Source: Cryptomeria japonica (lineage: Eukaryota; Streptophyta; Pinopsida; Cupressales; Cupressaceae). From it: 64,000 nt of DNA. Where the stretch lies: contig NC_081415.1 of assembly GCF_030272615.1 (NCBI RefSeq), positions 508,326,873 to 508,390,872 on the forward strand, written 5' to 3'. Below, one piece after another: positions 21,330 through 33,414 of the stretch. Made by a program: the position numbers and the translations under genes. The notes under the pieces are model-generated. The model did not search any database, was not told the DNA's origin, and saw only the letters and a list, made by a program, of their open reading frames with translations. How positions within the stretch are numbered: the stretch's first letter is position 1; the number at the start of each line of letters is the position of its first letter.

Positions 21330-22567
21330 ACAAGAGGGTGGTCATGGAGGATATTTCATTTGAAATCAATGAGGAAGTTATCGCCTAGGCTACGGGTCTC
21401 TCTATTGAAGGTAGGAAATGGAAGAAAACCAGCAGGGTTGCAGACGAAAACAACATGAATCGCTTCTTCAAAAAGGGCGAGGAACCGGCCAGAATGCGTG
21501 GGGGTTTCAACAGGGAATGTTTACCCTACCCGTGGGATCAAGTTTGCAAAATCATAATGAAATACTTCACCCTCGAGGGAAGGTATGGTGTGTTCTACTA
21601 TTATCACTTCCCGCTTCTCAACCACTTTCGCAACCATGACACCATTTCTTTTCCTTTCTTTCTGTTGCATGCTCTTGAGTCTACTGTCAAAGATGTCTGT
21701 AATTGTATGATTCAAGAGGGTAATTTTACCATCCTCCACCAAGGGTTGATGTTTAGGCTTTACAATTTTCACAAGGCCCTTTGCCCCCCTAAACCTATCT
21801 CAGTTCAACCCGCCCCCTCCATTCTGGGTCCCCTTGGAGGCTCTAAAAAAGGCTTCAAAAAGTCTTTGAAAAAGCTGATGACTCCTTGTCAATCCCCTGA
21901 CCATGGCCCCCCCTACCCCCTCAAAATTGGGGAAAAAAAAAATGCAACCCTTATGCTGCGAAACCCACCTCCAAGAAACCCAGAAAGGAGCCCAAAATCC
22001 TCCTTGTTGAGTCTGATGTGGAGGAGGGTACCACCCCACATGGATCCCACATAAAAAAATCTAGGATGAAACAAATTGTAGTGAGAAAGAAGTATGCTAA
22101 CGAAGAAGAGGATGATTATGAGAAAGCAAAAAGTGAGAAGGGGGAGGAGGATTTGGAGGCCACGGAGGGCTCAGATTCCTCTAATTTGGGAACTAATATC
22201 CCCGACTCGGAGACCATCAAGGAGGAAATCAAGAGCACCTTCCCTCATTCTAACACTTCCCTGCCCCACACCTCTAAGGGGGATGGTAGACATTATGATG
22301 GCGGGGAGACTGTTGCTGAAGAAGGGGAGAAGGAAGAGGCGGTGCAATGCTATCTCTGAAGATTTAAATGGTGTTAAGAAAAGGCTAGAGCACCTGGAGT
22401 CCTATGTCAACAAAATTGGGAAATTCGTTGTCAAAGTGATGCACTCGTTGGCTACCTCTTTGTGCTTGCTCCAACAGGATAAGGTTGATCTGGACAGGTT
22501 GGAAAGCGACACCACTAAGGAACTGTTCCAGTTCCTAGCTGATGACTGGACAGGGCTTATGCTCTAA
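21330..22567 (+). pseudogene. Unidentified frameshifted coding region, acidic C-terminal half
   Basis: A region richer in G+C than its surroundings carries overlapping open segments. The first (21455-22054, with coding character already upstream from about 21340) contains MNRFFKKGEEPARMRGGF, WDQVCKIIMKYFTLEGRYG and ILHQGLMFRLYNFHKALC. Near an A-run at 21942-21951 the coding signal moves to the next frame, giving a strongly acidic, Lys/Glu-rich stretch (22018-22359, EEEDDYEKAKSEKGEEDL). It then moves back, giving NGVKKRLEHLESYVNKIGKF, a probable coiled coil, to a stop at 22567. I do not recognise the family. It looks like a decayed protein of a repeated plant ORF, perhaps carried by a transposon. 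No function is assigned. Confidence 0.5.
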
Positions 22568-23713
22568 GCACATGGGTGCTGATAATTAGGCTGTATGGTT
22601 GATTCCCTTCTTTTTTTCTATAGTTTTTGTTGCTGGAACACCTCGTTCCATGGTAATATTGCTACTATTAACAATTTTCATAGTATTGTGATGGTTTACT
22701 GTTGGTTATGGCGCTTATTGGACGAGATTGGTTTCAATCTCGGGTTATCTAATAGCGGCAAGCAGTTTTTGTTTTTAATTACTAGAGTAGGGATTGGCTG
22801 ACTATCGCTTGTCTGCGGTGTGTGTGTTGGTTGTCTTTTTTTCTTTTCTCTTTCAAGTCAGCCCCCGATTTTAGCTGCTTTATAATCAAAAACATATAAA
22901 ATCTTATTGGCTAATAATGCACCTAAATCAATCAATCATCAATCATAAATAATAGTGTTAGCATAAATGAACAAAACATAATTTTAGTCATTAAAGGTTT
23001 TATCATAAGAGGAATGTTCAAAAGAATTATTCTTCTATCTATATTTCTTTTTTAACATGGCCTTGCTTCCCACAATTTCAAAATCTCACTTTACTCTTAC
23101 TATATGTTTTAGGTCATTCCTTTGGCTTAGAAGCTTCTTTATCCCCCTTTTCCTTACCATATTTTTCTTGGGTCAACCGCAAATATGTAGTTCATTTTTC
23201 AAATCCTTCTCCACAAATGTTTATCTCATTTTATTTTTTTTAGAAAAGTAGCAATGAAGGAATCCATCTCATTGCCAAATACAACTATTCAGTTCTCTCA
23301 AGATTTAAGTAAAAACAAAAGCACCAAAATACATTTATCATCATCAAGCTTAGAACTTAAACTTGCTAAATGAATCCAAATAATAATTAAATAATCTAGG
23401 TGTTTAGCTATAGAGTTTCTTTCCTTAATTTTCAAGGAATATTTTTTCTATTTTAATTTCAATATAGTAAATATCTCTTGGTTGAGCATATTTCAACTAT
23501 CTGCCCCATAGACAATATGTCATAGCCTCCTAAGAGACATTCAAAGGATTAAATTGGAGATACATAGTCATATCATTCCTTAAGACTTGTTTTCAATCTT
23601 CTTAGATAGTCATCATTTTCTAGCCCAATAGGCCTTCCTTTTTCATCATAATCATCTATTGATCTTTTTCATCCAAGTGATACCCCATATGTAGTTTTCA
23701 TAGTTAGTACATG
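22568..23713. other. No supportable gene
   Basis: Short open frames at 22595-22801 and 23057-23251 are hydrophobic, T-rich translations without domain signals. No repeats with clear edges were found. Confidence 0.4.
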
Positions 23714-24560
23714 TGTAGCGTCGTAAATTGTAACCGATCCAATTTACACCTCATGTTTATGCTCCTATTTTAGCGTGTCTCAATTTCATCCCTCCTAGGC
23801 CCGTTTTGGTCCCATTTTACTCCAACCCTGATGCCACCTATTGACACCACTGGGTGGGCCCTGTCTCGAAGGTTGTTCTCGCATATTTCCTGATTGGTTG
23901 GTCTTGATTTTGGAGGACTAGGGTGTGAAGCGCCTTGGTCCTAGATTAGGGCATCCCAAAATGCCCTAGTCCCCCTTAAAGTGGACCCTAGTTGAAATGG
24001 GGCAACACTCCCCCTCCCCAATAGATTTTGGTCCCCATGGTTACACTTGATCATTGGAGGTCGGCCTAATCAATAAATTACCTAGGGAACCCTATATAAA
24101 GACATCATATCAATTCATTTTGATATCCATTACATACCCCATCATTCGTGCATCCATGAAGCAATCATCATGAAGCATTTTTCAAAGATTCAAAGCTGCA
24201 TTTCATCCTTCAAGCATTGTGGAGTAAAATTACATCAATCTTTGATGCAAGCATGTGTGTGTGATTAGGGTTTTTCATGTTCATGTGTTTGTCATGCCAT
24301 TACATTCAATAGTTGTGATTACATTCTAAGAGCATTGCATCATCATCAACAATATTTACATTATCAATTTCAAGGTTAATTCCTAAATCGAGGTTTGACT
24401 TGAGGCAAACCCCTATCCACAACCCTATTTTCTTTCTTTCTATGTGTAGGAAATAGGTTCAGGAGCTATACTCGGGGACTCTGACAAAGTTGAAAGTGAC
24501 GAACAAGTTCAACTTTTGATGAAGAAAAATTTGGAGGACCAAGGTGAATTTGTACTACTC
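23714..24560 (+). repeat. LTR-like sequence, probably Ty3/gypsy
   Basis: The stretch starts TGTAGCGTCGTAAATTG, has a TATA box (TATATAAA, 24093-24100) about 380 bp in, and lies in a locally less AT-rich block. This is consistent with an LTR on the plus strand. The far end, a second LTR and a target duplication could not be located, so the extent is approximate. Confidence 0.4.
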
Positions 24561-25716
24561 GGTCTTGAAAAGTCAGGCTAAAATTCTAGGAATAGGTTTT
24601 AAATATCTTCTTTTGCCCATATCTCAGTTTGTGGCTCTATGGGATATCTGTAGCAGTCTATTTTTTATAATTTACTTCAATTATTCATTGTTTTACCCTA
24701 ATTTCATACATATCATCCAATTTCAGCTAGAAAGAGGGCATCAAAGACACAACCAATGAATTTAATTAGAATTTCAGCCATTTCCATATTTGGATTGTGG
24801 CTAGATCTATTAAGGTTCACCCATATTTCAATGTAGGGGTCCCCAAGGAAAAATTAGTGTTCTTACTATCTTAATTTGTGGAATCCTAGTTTTCCACCAT
24901 ATTACAATACATAAAGCCATTGAACTTTGAATTTATGAATTATATGTGCTTGCCAAATGGCTTCTCTAACTGTAGTCATATTTGTGAATCACTAAATTTA
25001 ATGATCCCATCAAAACAAATAAAAAATTAGCAACATTGGAAGAAAGGTTTCCTAGGTTCTAATATTATGTCATAACTTTAATACCAAGTATTTAATCTAA
25101 ATTAGAAATTGATTAAGTCAATGTTCAAGATTAGTGTATCAAATTGGAGAAATGAATATAAAAATTGTAAAACATGTGAATAATATATGTTGAGAAACCC
25201 TTGCACAAAATAACTCCACTGTCATAGAGACCCAAACTTGTATTGATTACAAAACAGTGTACACAAATAGAATCAATTCTCCTTTTGAAAATAATTCAAC
25301 AACCTTAGAGTACTTGCAATGAATTTTCTAGAAACTTGTATCCCATTCCCTAGTAAAGAAAAGTTAGAAATTAGAAACTGCCTACTAGTATCTAAACTAT
25401 GAGTCAAAACCATGAACCATATAAAAATTCATTGCCCCTAAAGTCATGGTCAAGAAACTTGCAATAGTAAGTACTCCTCTTATACATCTTACATGTCTTA
25501 TACTTCTCTTGCATATCATATCTTATGGAATAATGGTCAAACTAACACTTTCCCAAATCTAGGTAGTCAATGAGGGCATTCAATATTTTTTTCATAACCA
25601 CCAAATTAGGGTGATGCTCTATAACTTCTAATTTTGACGTTTTCAATGTAACATTCCTATTCAGTGTCCTCTTACACAACATTCCAATTATATTAAATAT
25701 TAAATAATAAATAAAT
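24561..25716. other. No supportable gene
   Basis: AT-rich sequence without recognisable coding or repeat edges, lying before the left LTR of element 2. Confidence 0.4.
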
Positions 25717-26189
25717 TGTGAGATTTTGACAAGATCAAGAGCTCAATGAAAAGTACAAAATAGAGAAACAAAATATTGATAGGAATAAATTGTATTTTAT
25801 CAAGATGAAAATATTGATCAATTGGATCATCAAGAAAATTACATACAATGTAGATGAGCCTGCTTATAAAGGCAGGGCTAAGAGACAAGATAGCACACAA
25901 TGATGAAATGTCACTCAATGAGATGCAAGGGTAGGTAGGAGAAATGATAAAATATTCCACATGAGGTGGATCACTCACCAAAGGTGGAATTATCACTCCA
26001 CAATAAGTGGATATGATAGAGTAATAACAAGATCACACCATAAAAGGTGGAAATTCTCCTACATACACACTCCCAATGTAGCACATATCCCTAGGTGTCT
26101 CATATGCAAACTACTATGATATGCATGTACCTAAGTAAACTTAAGTAAAGTGTAATTATATCCAACATGAAAAAATAATTACACCAACA
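25717..26189 (-). repeat. 3' LTR of element 2
   Basis: The 473-bp LTR reads TGTTGGTG to TCTCACA on the element strand, as in element 1. It has a TATA-like CCTTTATAAG at 25863-25872 (minus). A C-run from 26190 is the purine tract on the other strand. Confidence 0.88.
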
Positions 26190-26602
26190 CCCCCCCTTAA
26201 GTGCAACTTAGGGGAATCTACTTAAGTCTACAATGCAACTAAGCAATGCAAAATGGGTCCCGACTACTAGCCCATGTGAGGTACCCATGTACAAATACAA
26301 ATGCATGTAAACCAAAGCAATCTCTCATAAAGTGGGGAAAGAGAGAAAAACCCAATGGGAAAAAACCCTCCCCCAAAAGAGAGATGAAAACTATATACAA
26401 AAGAACTCTCAAAGAAGTATGTGAAGGACAAAACCCCATGTGAGGAAAAAGTCCCCCCCATATGAGAGAAGAAGAGAGACCAAGTATCCCCCTTCAAGGT
26501 AAAAAATACACCAATGGTAGAAGCTCAAAGCTGAATGAAGAAATTGCGCCATGAACGTCGAACAATGTTCCTCCCCTTGGGAAGAAACAAAACCAAAGGT
26601 AT

Positions 26603-28078
26603 TGTTGGCATTTCAATAGAAAGGAGATTGTTGGTATTTCATTAAGGATATTGAGAAGGTTGTTGATATAACTGAAGAAGGATGATTACTGCCTTAATAA
26701 CATTATTTTGTCACCGATGTCAAGAAATTGATTTTCTAATTCAGTATGATGTTGCCATATCTTAAGAAGTGTGATTTGAAGAGAATTAAGATGTCGGTAA
26801 ATGACATAGAAAGAATGTGATAATAAAGGGGAGAAATAAGTTATTCAATGGGCAACTATTACTAAGTTAGACAATGATGAGATCATATTGTTTAGATTAT
26901 TTTAATATCCTACATATATTGTTGATTGAAAGTTTTATACTGTACTATGTCACTGAGCAAAGAACCTAGTCGGTAAACCCTAAGGTTATCGAGTTAATGA
27001 AGACAGAATGTCTACCGAGTAAAAGTCAGTATTTACCAAGTTACAACCAAGTTATAACAGACAACATTGAATGAATGAAAGCATTATTTAATGAAGGATC
27101 TTGATAAGCTGGCAATGATTAAATGATTCATATGACGTGCAAATAAGTTTGTTAAGGATCTACGGCTTTGAAAATTCAGGAGCTAGATCTACAACACAGA
27201 TTGAACCACAATTACCTAGCACAAGTTCCAAGGAAGGAATGCAAGTTCCTAGGTGAGGTAAAACATTTTTCAGATCAAAGGATACAATGAACCTAGTCAA
27301 GTTTGAAGATTTGATGGCTAAGATTGATAATGGGGAATGTGATCAAGGAGATTAAGCGGTTAGAAAATTGTTTATAAATAAGGAGTTATTGATGAACAAA
27401 GGATGCGGGCAAATGTAAGCACAAGGATGCTACATAGTGATTACCGAGCACAGAAGCTTGAAGACCTGTTTGAATAACAGAGTAGGAAGCCCAGCAGGAC
27501 GATAGATAAGTCTTTTGACTTGATTGTATTGAGCAAATAAGAATCTGCTTTAGCATTTCAGATGTGAAGCTGCAGATATATTTTTATTACTGTTGTTTTG
27601 TAAAGTGACAAAAAATCTCTTAACCGAGTGGACCTAACAGTCTTATTTGTAAATCCTCTAGCAAGGTAATATTCTAAGTTGAGTGTTTGAAATTCTTTGA
27701 CAAGGTCACTTCTAACAAAGTGAAGATCCTAACAGATCTGAGGGAAATCCCTTAACCAGGTCACATCTAGCAATGTGTTTGTAATCTTTAACAGGATTTG
27801 CTTTTATTCGAGCATACTCTAGAAGAGTATATTTCTTAGTGGGTCTGAAATCCCACAATGGTTTTTCCCTATTTGGGTTTCCACATTAAATCTGGTGTTA
27901 TATGTGTTTATGAGTTAGCATGTTTAACAGTTTTTTGATATATAGCTGAAGTATATGCTATCGAGGTTGAATCTGTTGGTTTTATTGAAGATTAAGTTTG
28001 AATGATTCACCCCCCCCCCCCCTCTCATCTTGTTAGCTATTGGCATCAGGACTTTATAGTTGCTTTCAGTGCTTTACA
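26603..28078 (+). mobile_element. LTR-like insertion within element 2
   Basis: Element 1 reads straight through AAACCAAAGGTGTATCC; here that site is split. The insert begins TGTTGGCATT and ends TTTACA, flanked by GGTAT and GGTGT, a probable 5-bp duplication with one change. It has a TATA box (TATAAATA, 27373-27380) and the GGTTTTTCCC...GGGTTTCCAC block (near 27860-27890) seen in other LTRs here. Near its right end is a C-run (28010-28022) followed by TTGGCATCAGGAC (28040-28052), which resembles a tRNA-Met primer site. It may thus be a 5' LTR with a little leader rather than a true solo LTR. Confidence 0.7.
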
Positions 28079-28155
28079 GGTGTATCCATGAAGTCTCCCC
28101 AATCATGAAGGGAAGATGTAGGAAAAAAATACATGATAAATGAAGTCTCTAAAAA

Positions 28156-28554
28156 CTACTCAAGTGTCCCCATGTCGATGCTGAAAGTTACCCCCTCCAA
28201 AGGTGGTGAACTAATCCATACTGTTGAAAAAGGCACTCCAAGATATGGTGGAGATGAATGTAGAATAATATCCAAAGACTCACACGTCTCCTCTAAAGAT
28301 AAAAAGACCTCCTCCAACTGCTGTACAAAAGTATCCACAATCATGTCAACCTCGAAAGAATGGTCATGTAGAGAATGCACAAGAGGGTTAGAGTGTTTCC
28401 TCACAACAATCGAAGAAGGATTATCTTCATCACAGAGAAGATGAATGTCATCAATGATGTCTCCCAAATCTGCAATGTAGGACTCCACAAACCAACCTGC
28501 AATGCCTGTCAAGTAGTCATCCCAATCAACTGAAGCTGGAAGACAAGGAATATC
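28156..28554 (-). pseudogene. Extra ORF of element 2
   Basis: This is the counterpart of 6833-7501, following the amber codon at 28557-28555 in the same frame. It keeps VESYIADLGDIID, HSLHDHSFEVDMIVD and QQLEEV. A TAG at 28158-28156 replaces the Gln codon of element 1, and the remainder is further cut by the LTR-like insert. It is useful mainly as evidence that this frame was conserved for some time. Confidence 0.6.
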
Positions 28555-29220
28555 CTACTGCACTGAATCACAAGAAGGCAAAATTATCACAACATCTGCA
28601 TCATCGGGTGCAATAGGTGGTGTGATATTAATAGGAGGAAATGAAATGGAAGGCTCGAGAACGGGGTCACATGTGAGAATCCCCAAGTTCAAGTACCCAA
28701 AGCTCTCCTCAAAATCTGAATCATCATGTGAATAATCAACCTCATCAATAGGACCAAAATGTGAAAAGGAGTACAATCGAGATGCATGATCAACCACCCC
28801 AGTTGCAATTATAGCTCTAGTCTCCAAGTCTCTAATGATAACCGAATCAGGTATGAACTCCACAGTTTTCCTTGTTGCCCCATGTGTGATTTGATAGATG
28901 GAAAGAATATTGTTTGTCAAATGGGGTACACACAACACATCATTGAAGGAGTTATCCCCAATGGAAATAGATCATTTCCCAATCACATCCATGTATGTAT
29001 GATTGCCCATCAAAATCCGTGGCATGGTGCAAGGCTCAAATGAAGAGAACATAGACTGCAAAGATGCCATATGATGAGAAGCCCCTGAATCTAGAAGCCA
29101 TCTCACTGAATCATGACTTGTAGTAGCACAAAGAGCTTGTCCCCTTCCTTTATATGTCCCAAAAGAGTGAGCCTTTCCTTTATCCTTTTCTTTGGAAGAA
29201 GAAACCAATGTATCTACATT
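28555..29220 (-). pseudogene. Copia-type protease and pre-integrase segment, element 2
   Basis: RWLLDSGASHHMA marks the protease, with the Trp codon intact where element 1 has a stop. HTYMDVIGK is followed by a TGA (28974-28972) in place of Gly, then DVLCVPHLTNN and HASRLYSFS. The segment ends PSCDSVQ and TAG at 28557-28555, the same final residues and the same amber codon as element 1. No integrase follows. Confidence 0.8.
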
Positions 29221-30102
29221 CTAGAAGGCAAACTAATTTTTCTCTTCTCAAGAAGATGTTTCAACTCATCAATATCCTTCTTGTAACAACGGTGTTCATC
29301 ATGTCTTGACTTCTTGCAATATGCACAAAATATATTGTCCTTATTTGATTTTCTCTTAAGTGAGGATGTAGAATCACCTTGTTGTGGAGAGAAGGATTGT
29401 GCTCCATGTCTTGTTGTGGTTTAGACTTAGGTTGCTTTTGGTTCTTGCCTTTTCTTTGATTCCCTTTATTAGCCACCAAAGCTTGTGACTTTGAAGATGT
29501 GAGAATCCCCATCTTGGTCAACTTAGATTGCTCAAGTATCAACATCCCTGTGAATGCATCAAATGAGGGAGAAGTGTATGAAGAACCTTGAGCTAACCTA
29601 TGGGTATGAAAGCTAAATACAAAGGCTACATACTCTAATGGAAGCTTTTCCAACAAGTTGTAAACCAATTGAGCATCATTTTTGTCAATTCCACAATCCT
29701 TTAGCTTTGCTCTTAGCTCATTTGCTTTTGTGACAAAATCTTGGATTGTATCAAAATCCTTGGGATCCAATGTTGTGAGTTCACTATCAAGCTTGTAGCC
29801 CTTAATCTCATCAACTTGACCATACAATTTATCATAAATATCCCAAGCCTCTTTGATTGTTGTACACTTCTCAATGTGAAAAATGAGGTCATCTAATACA
29901 TACTTTATTAATGTTCCAAGTGCCATAGAATTTTTAGTGAGCCATTCAACTTGAGCATTAGGATCAACCTTAGGATCAGGTGGTGTTGTTATAGTTCCAT
30001 TTACATAATGAATGAGTCCTTTTTTCATTAGTTAATCCATGCCTTAATCTTCCATGATGCATAATTATGAGGAGTTAAAAGTGGAAATTTAGGAGAACCC
30101 AT
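29221..30102 (-). pseudogene. Copia-type gag, element 2
   Basis: The natural start is the ATG at 30102-30100 (MGSPKFPLLTPHNYASWK). A 1-bp deletion near 30031 breaks the frame. The long open part is 30028-29261 (LIFHIEKCTTIKEAWD, KLPLEYVAFVFSFH). Another shift near 29400 puts the zinc knuckle (CAYCKK-like, with H and C preserved) out of frame. The copy is non-coding now but shows the ancestral Trp codons lost in element 1. Confidence 0.82.
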
Positions 30103-30650
30103 AGCACCAAATAAAAAAACACAAGATAGAGAGAGGCACAATCACACAAGACACCCCCCCAAATTACTCAATCAAAGAACCCCCCCCCCCAAAAAAAAAA
30201 AAAAAAATTAAAAATGATGATTTGACACTTTATACTTAGTGCATGTACAATGGGCCACTTGCAAAACAAGGCAAGGTGGACTTCTGATTACAACTTTACA
30301 ACTACTTCAAATAGGTTATAAAAGACTCCAACAAGTACCAAATAGGCCAAAAATGACCAAATACTGAAAGTACAATTTCTGCTCAAAATCACTGCAAACT
30401 AATGGCAGATTATGAAAGAAGACAAAAAATTATGCACTTAAAAAAAACCACACTTGAAAGGAGGTCGTATGACCCCAAACGAAGCCTCTGAAGTTGCGAA
30501 ATTGAGGATTAGACCTGTACAATCATCAAAAACTATAAATTGTGAAAAAATTGTCCATCAAAATTAGAAAATTCCTCCACCACTGGGACAAACACGAAAA
30601 ATTAGCCCAAATTAAAAAAAATTACACAAAAAAAGGAGCAAACATGAGCA

Positions 30651-31700
30651 AGATACGACCTCTTGAATTTGAAATGCAAAATAAAAAAGCTAAATGGTGA
30701 GGGGGCTCCAAATTTTCAAAATATTGCTGACGTAGTGCAGACGTCAACAAAACATGATTCTAAATTTGATGGTTGTTTGACCATCATTAGGTCGTTACTC
30801 CCCCAGTCTGACCATACAAACAGTGTTGACATGGCAATTTGTGATTCGTTTCGTACTGCACGAAAAAAGGCTTATTTCACGTTGAATAAATGTACGGATT
30901 CGATGATGTGTTGCGCTGACTAGGTGAGTGATGTAACTTTCATACACTGCGTGGTTGAATGGGTGGTTGCCATGTTTCTGTTGACTGGGTTAAAAAAGTA
31001 CTTTGTGTTAGCAAATCAAAGTGTGACATGTGGCATTGCCGCAGGAGAAATTTTTGCGTGGACTAAGAAGTGCACGGGCCAGTGGCCGCGTGGCGGATGT
31101 GGGAGGTGGTCGATGGTGGCGGTAGCGGTGGTAGATAAGGCCGACAGGGAAGAGTGTTGTTGACGATGTCTCTCAGAGCGGTCACGGGCAGCACGAAGGA
31201 AGTGGCGCCTGGGCTAGGTGGGTGGTGGCGTTTGTCGGCGATCGACAGATGGGACAACTGGCAAGAGCAGGGCTGACAACAAAACACGACGACGCAAAGA
31301 GTCACCATGGGCGGTGGTCGGGAAACCACGAGCAACAGTTGAAGATGAAGCGCAGAGCGGTGGCAAGAGGTCAGTCGACGAGGGGATGACGTTGGCTACT
31401 GTACGACGATTGACAGACCTTGCAAAAATTTAAAATATGTTGCGTACAGTGCGGGTCGGGGGGGGGGGGGTCTACGAACCCCTCCAAAAATATAATTTTT
31501 TATGAAAAAACTTTTACAAATTGCCCAAATTTTAAAAAAAATTATGCAAATTGAATAATTAAAAAATGAATAAGTAAATTTGCAGAAATAATTTTTTTTT
31601 TTAATAAATTCATATGATTATACCAGAATAGGCAAAAAAAATTCCTTCACCAAATATGAACGTTGGTCCCCCCAGCTGTCATGGAGAGCGGGTAAGAAAA
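30651..31700. other. GC- and CpG-rich patch with unclear origin
   Basis: From about 31040 to 31420 the sequence is markedly richer in G+C and CpG than anything near it (GGCGGTAGCGGTGG, GTCGGCGATCGAC). G-runs follow at 31457-31470. Open frames occur on both strands (30924-31163, 31218-31433 plus; 31335-31063 minus), as expected from composition alone. It may be the leader region of element 2 or of another element, or an unmethylated promoter island. Nothing coding is supported. Confidence 0.4.
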
Positions 31701-31719
31701 AGCACCTTTGTTTATGTGA

Positions 31720-32132
31720 GAAACTCCCTATTTAATAGGACATCTTCGATTTCAAAGCTTGAAATATTCGAGATTTTGAGATGACTCTCGAAGAGCTTTG
31801 CACTCGCACATAAATCTGTTATTTACAGAGATGTTCCTTTTTGTTTTGAATGTTTTTGGTCTTCTATCAATGTTTTCTTCTGTTTTCTTGTTCTTTCTCT
31901 CGTTACAATTTTGTTTACTGTTTTTCGATTTTTCAAATATTTTGGTGAGGGTTTTCTACAGCGTGCACGCTGGATTGTCTGTCCATTTTATTTATCTGTG
32001 ATTTGTTCTGTTTTTTTGTTTGTTTTTCATTTTCTCGTGGTAGCAGAGGAAGAGGCAGAACAAATGGAGGACAGAGGAAGAGGCAGAGCAGAGGAAGTTG
32101 CGAGTAAGAGGAAAATTTCTTCTTCTAGGTAA
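31720..32132 (+). other. Possible first exon and promoter of an unidentified gene
   Basis: A TATA-like CTATTTAATAGG near 31728 precedes a T-rich leader, then CAG followed by a short open stretch from the ATG at 32064 reading MEDRGRGRAEEVASKRKISS. A GTAATT splice-donor-like site follows at about 32129. No downstream exon could be matched, since the next 1.2 kb is AT-rich and then enters a gypsy gag remnant on the other strand. It could equally be chance or transposon sequence. Confidence 0.2.
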
Positions 32133-32884
32133 TTCTTCTTACATATATTCCTTATTATACGAAATAGCAGGTTGTTCATCTTGCTGGAATGAAGAAGTAT
32201 TAGTGATTATTAGGTTTATTATAATGAAGTGCTCTACCCTTGAAGCTATAAACCCTCATTTATCTAGCTTTATATTATTATCCCTTTTCTTCAGTTTTCT
32301 GTTCCAATTGTTCTTTCGGCTAACTGGGCTGCAATGACAGACCATCTGCATGATAAACGAGTGTTATTATCCTCCTTTTTCAGTTTTATATTCCAGTTGT
32401 TCTTTATAGTATTAAGCCATCTAAGTCTGCAACTCTTTCGACACCTTTCGAAGCCTGAGCCAATGAACGTAAAAATTGATTCACCATTTTAACAAGGCCA
32501 CATGCAACTAGTATTCTTTATTCTTTCCATGTTAATATTAAAAGTTTGTTTAACTGAGATGTGGGTTGGGCATTTGTTTTCTGTGTAACCTACATTATAT
32601 TATCTTTGTTTTGCTATAATATCATCATGTTCATTTCTTATCAATTTATAAAATACACACATAATTCACCCTTTCTATTTACCATGTGTATCAGAGGTTT
32701 TTCTGAACCTCAGTCATTGCTTTTGTGCATTTCAAATTCCGTCCAACTTGATGAATGGAGAAAGGCGAACATCTGAGCAAGAATCATAGTTACCCAGAGA
32801 TTTATTCCATAACTCTAGCACTTGCCCCCCTGTATCTGAAATGCATCCTGTTTTGAGACACATATGGGGACATCTCCAAATGTT

Positions 32885-33414
32885 GGGAAACTTCGGATAA
32901 AGTTTCTTCATATAGCTATACGTCTCCTATAAATTTCCATTGAAATTTAGTAAACTTCTTATTGAAGTTTCTTAGATACATCATATATATAAATGATATT
33001 GACTATTTTCCTTGAATGCTGATAATTGGTTGATAAGATTTTTTTTATTTAATCAGCAGATTTAAAAATAAAAACAAAAGCCCAGATTGGTAGTAATAAG
33101 AGGAAAAACAATACAAGGGTTAAGATGCCTATGTGCTCTGAATTTTCATTAGTTGATTGAAAAGATCATCATTTTCGAGTACTGCCTTTCCATGTTATAA
33201 ATAATGGTATGTTTATAAATATTAGGAAACTTCAGATAAAGTTTCTTCATATAGCTATACATTTCTAGAATTAAAGAATTTAAGAAATATATCTAGACTT
33301 GTTAGTTTTCTCTTTTTTACATGAAAATGTACAGCATTTTACTAGTAGATATGAAAAATAAAATAAAAGCTCAAATAGGTAGTAGTAAGAAGAAAAACAA
33401 TGCAAGGACCAATT
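32885..33414. repeat. Imperfect tandem duplication, about 300 bp
   Basis: GGAAACTTCGGATAAAGTTT near 32889 recurs as GGAAACTTCAGATAAAGTTT near 33225, both followed by CTTCATATAGCTATAC. The block at 33058-33126 recurs at 33345-33414. The offsets differ (about 340 and 287 bp), so indels followed the duplication. The repeated block overlaps the end of the gypsy gag remnant. Confidence 0.75.

Larger units (their letters stand above)
25717..30650 (-). mobile_element. Second copy of the nonautonomous Copia-type element (element 2), right end missing
   Basis: A relative of element 1 in the same orientation, clearly more diverged. The left (3') LTR, purine tract, extra frame, protease and gag are all present in the same order. 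No integrase, RT or RNase H is present in this copy either, so their absence is a family trait rather than a private deletion. Homology to the element 1 leader fades around 30650, and no PBS or right LTR was found, so the 5' end is lost or replaced. A 1.48-kb LTR-like insert interrupts it at 26603-28078. Confidence 0.85.

Noticed and set aside
28010-28022. Long C-run as an end of an inserted cDNA
   Set aside because: Such C-rich tracts are common close to the end of plant LTRs; no other evidence of cDNA tailing.
31063-31433. Overlapping frames on both strands in the CpG-rich block
   Set aside because: High G+C lowers stop frequency on all frames; the translations are Gly/Val/Arg or Pro/Ser biased with no motif.
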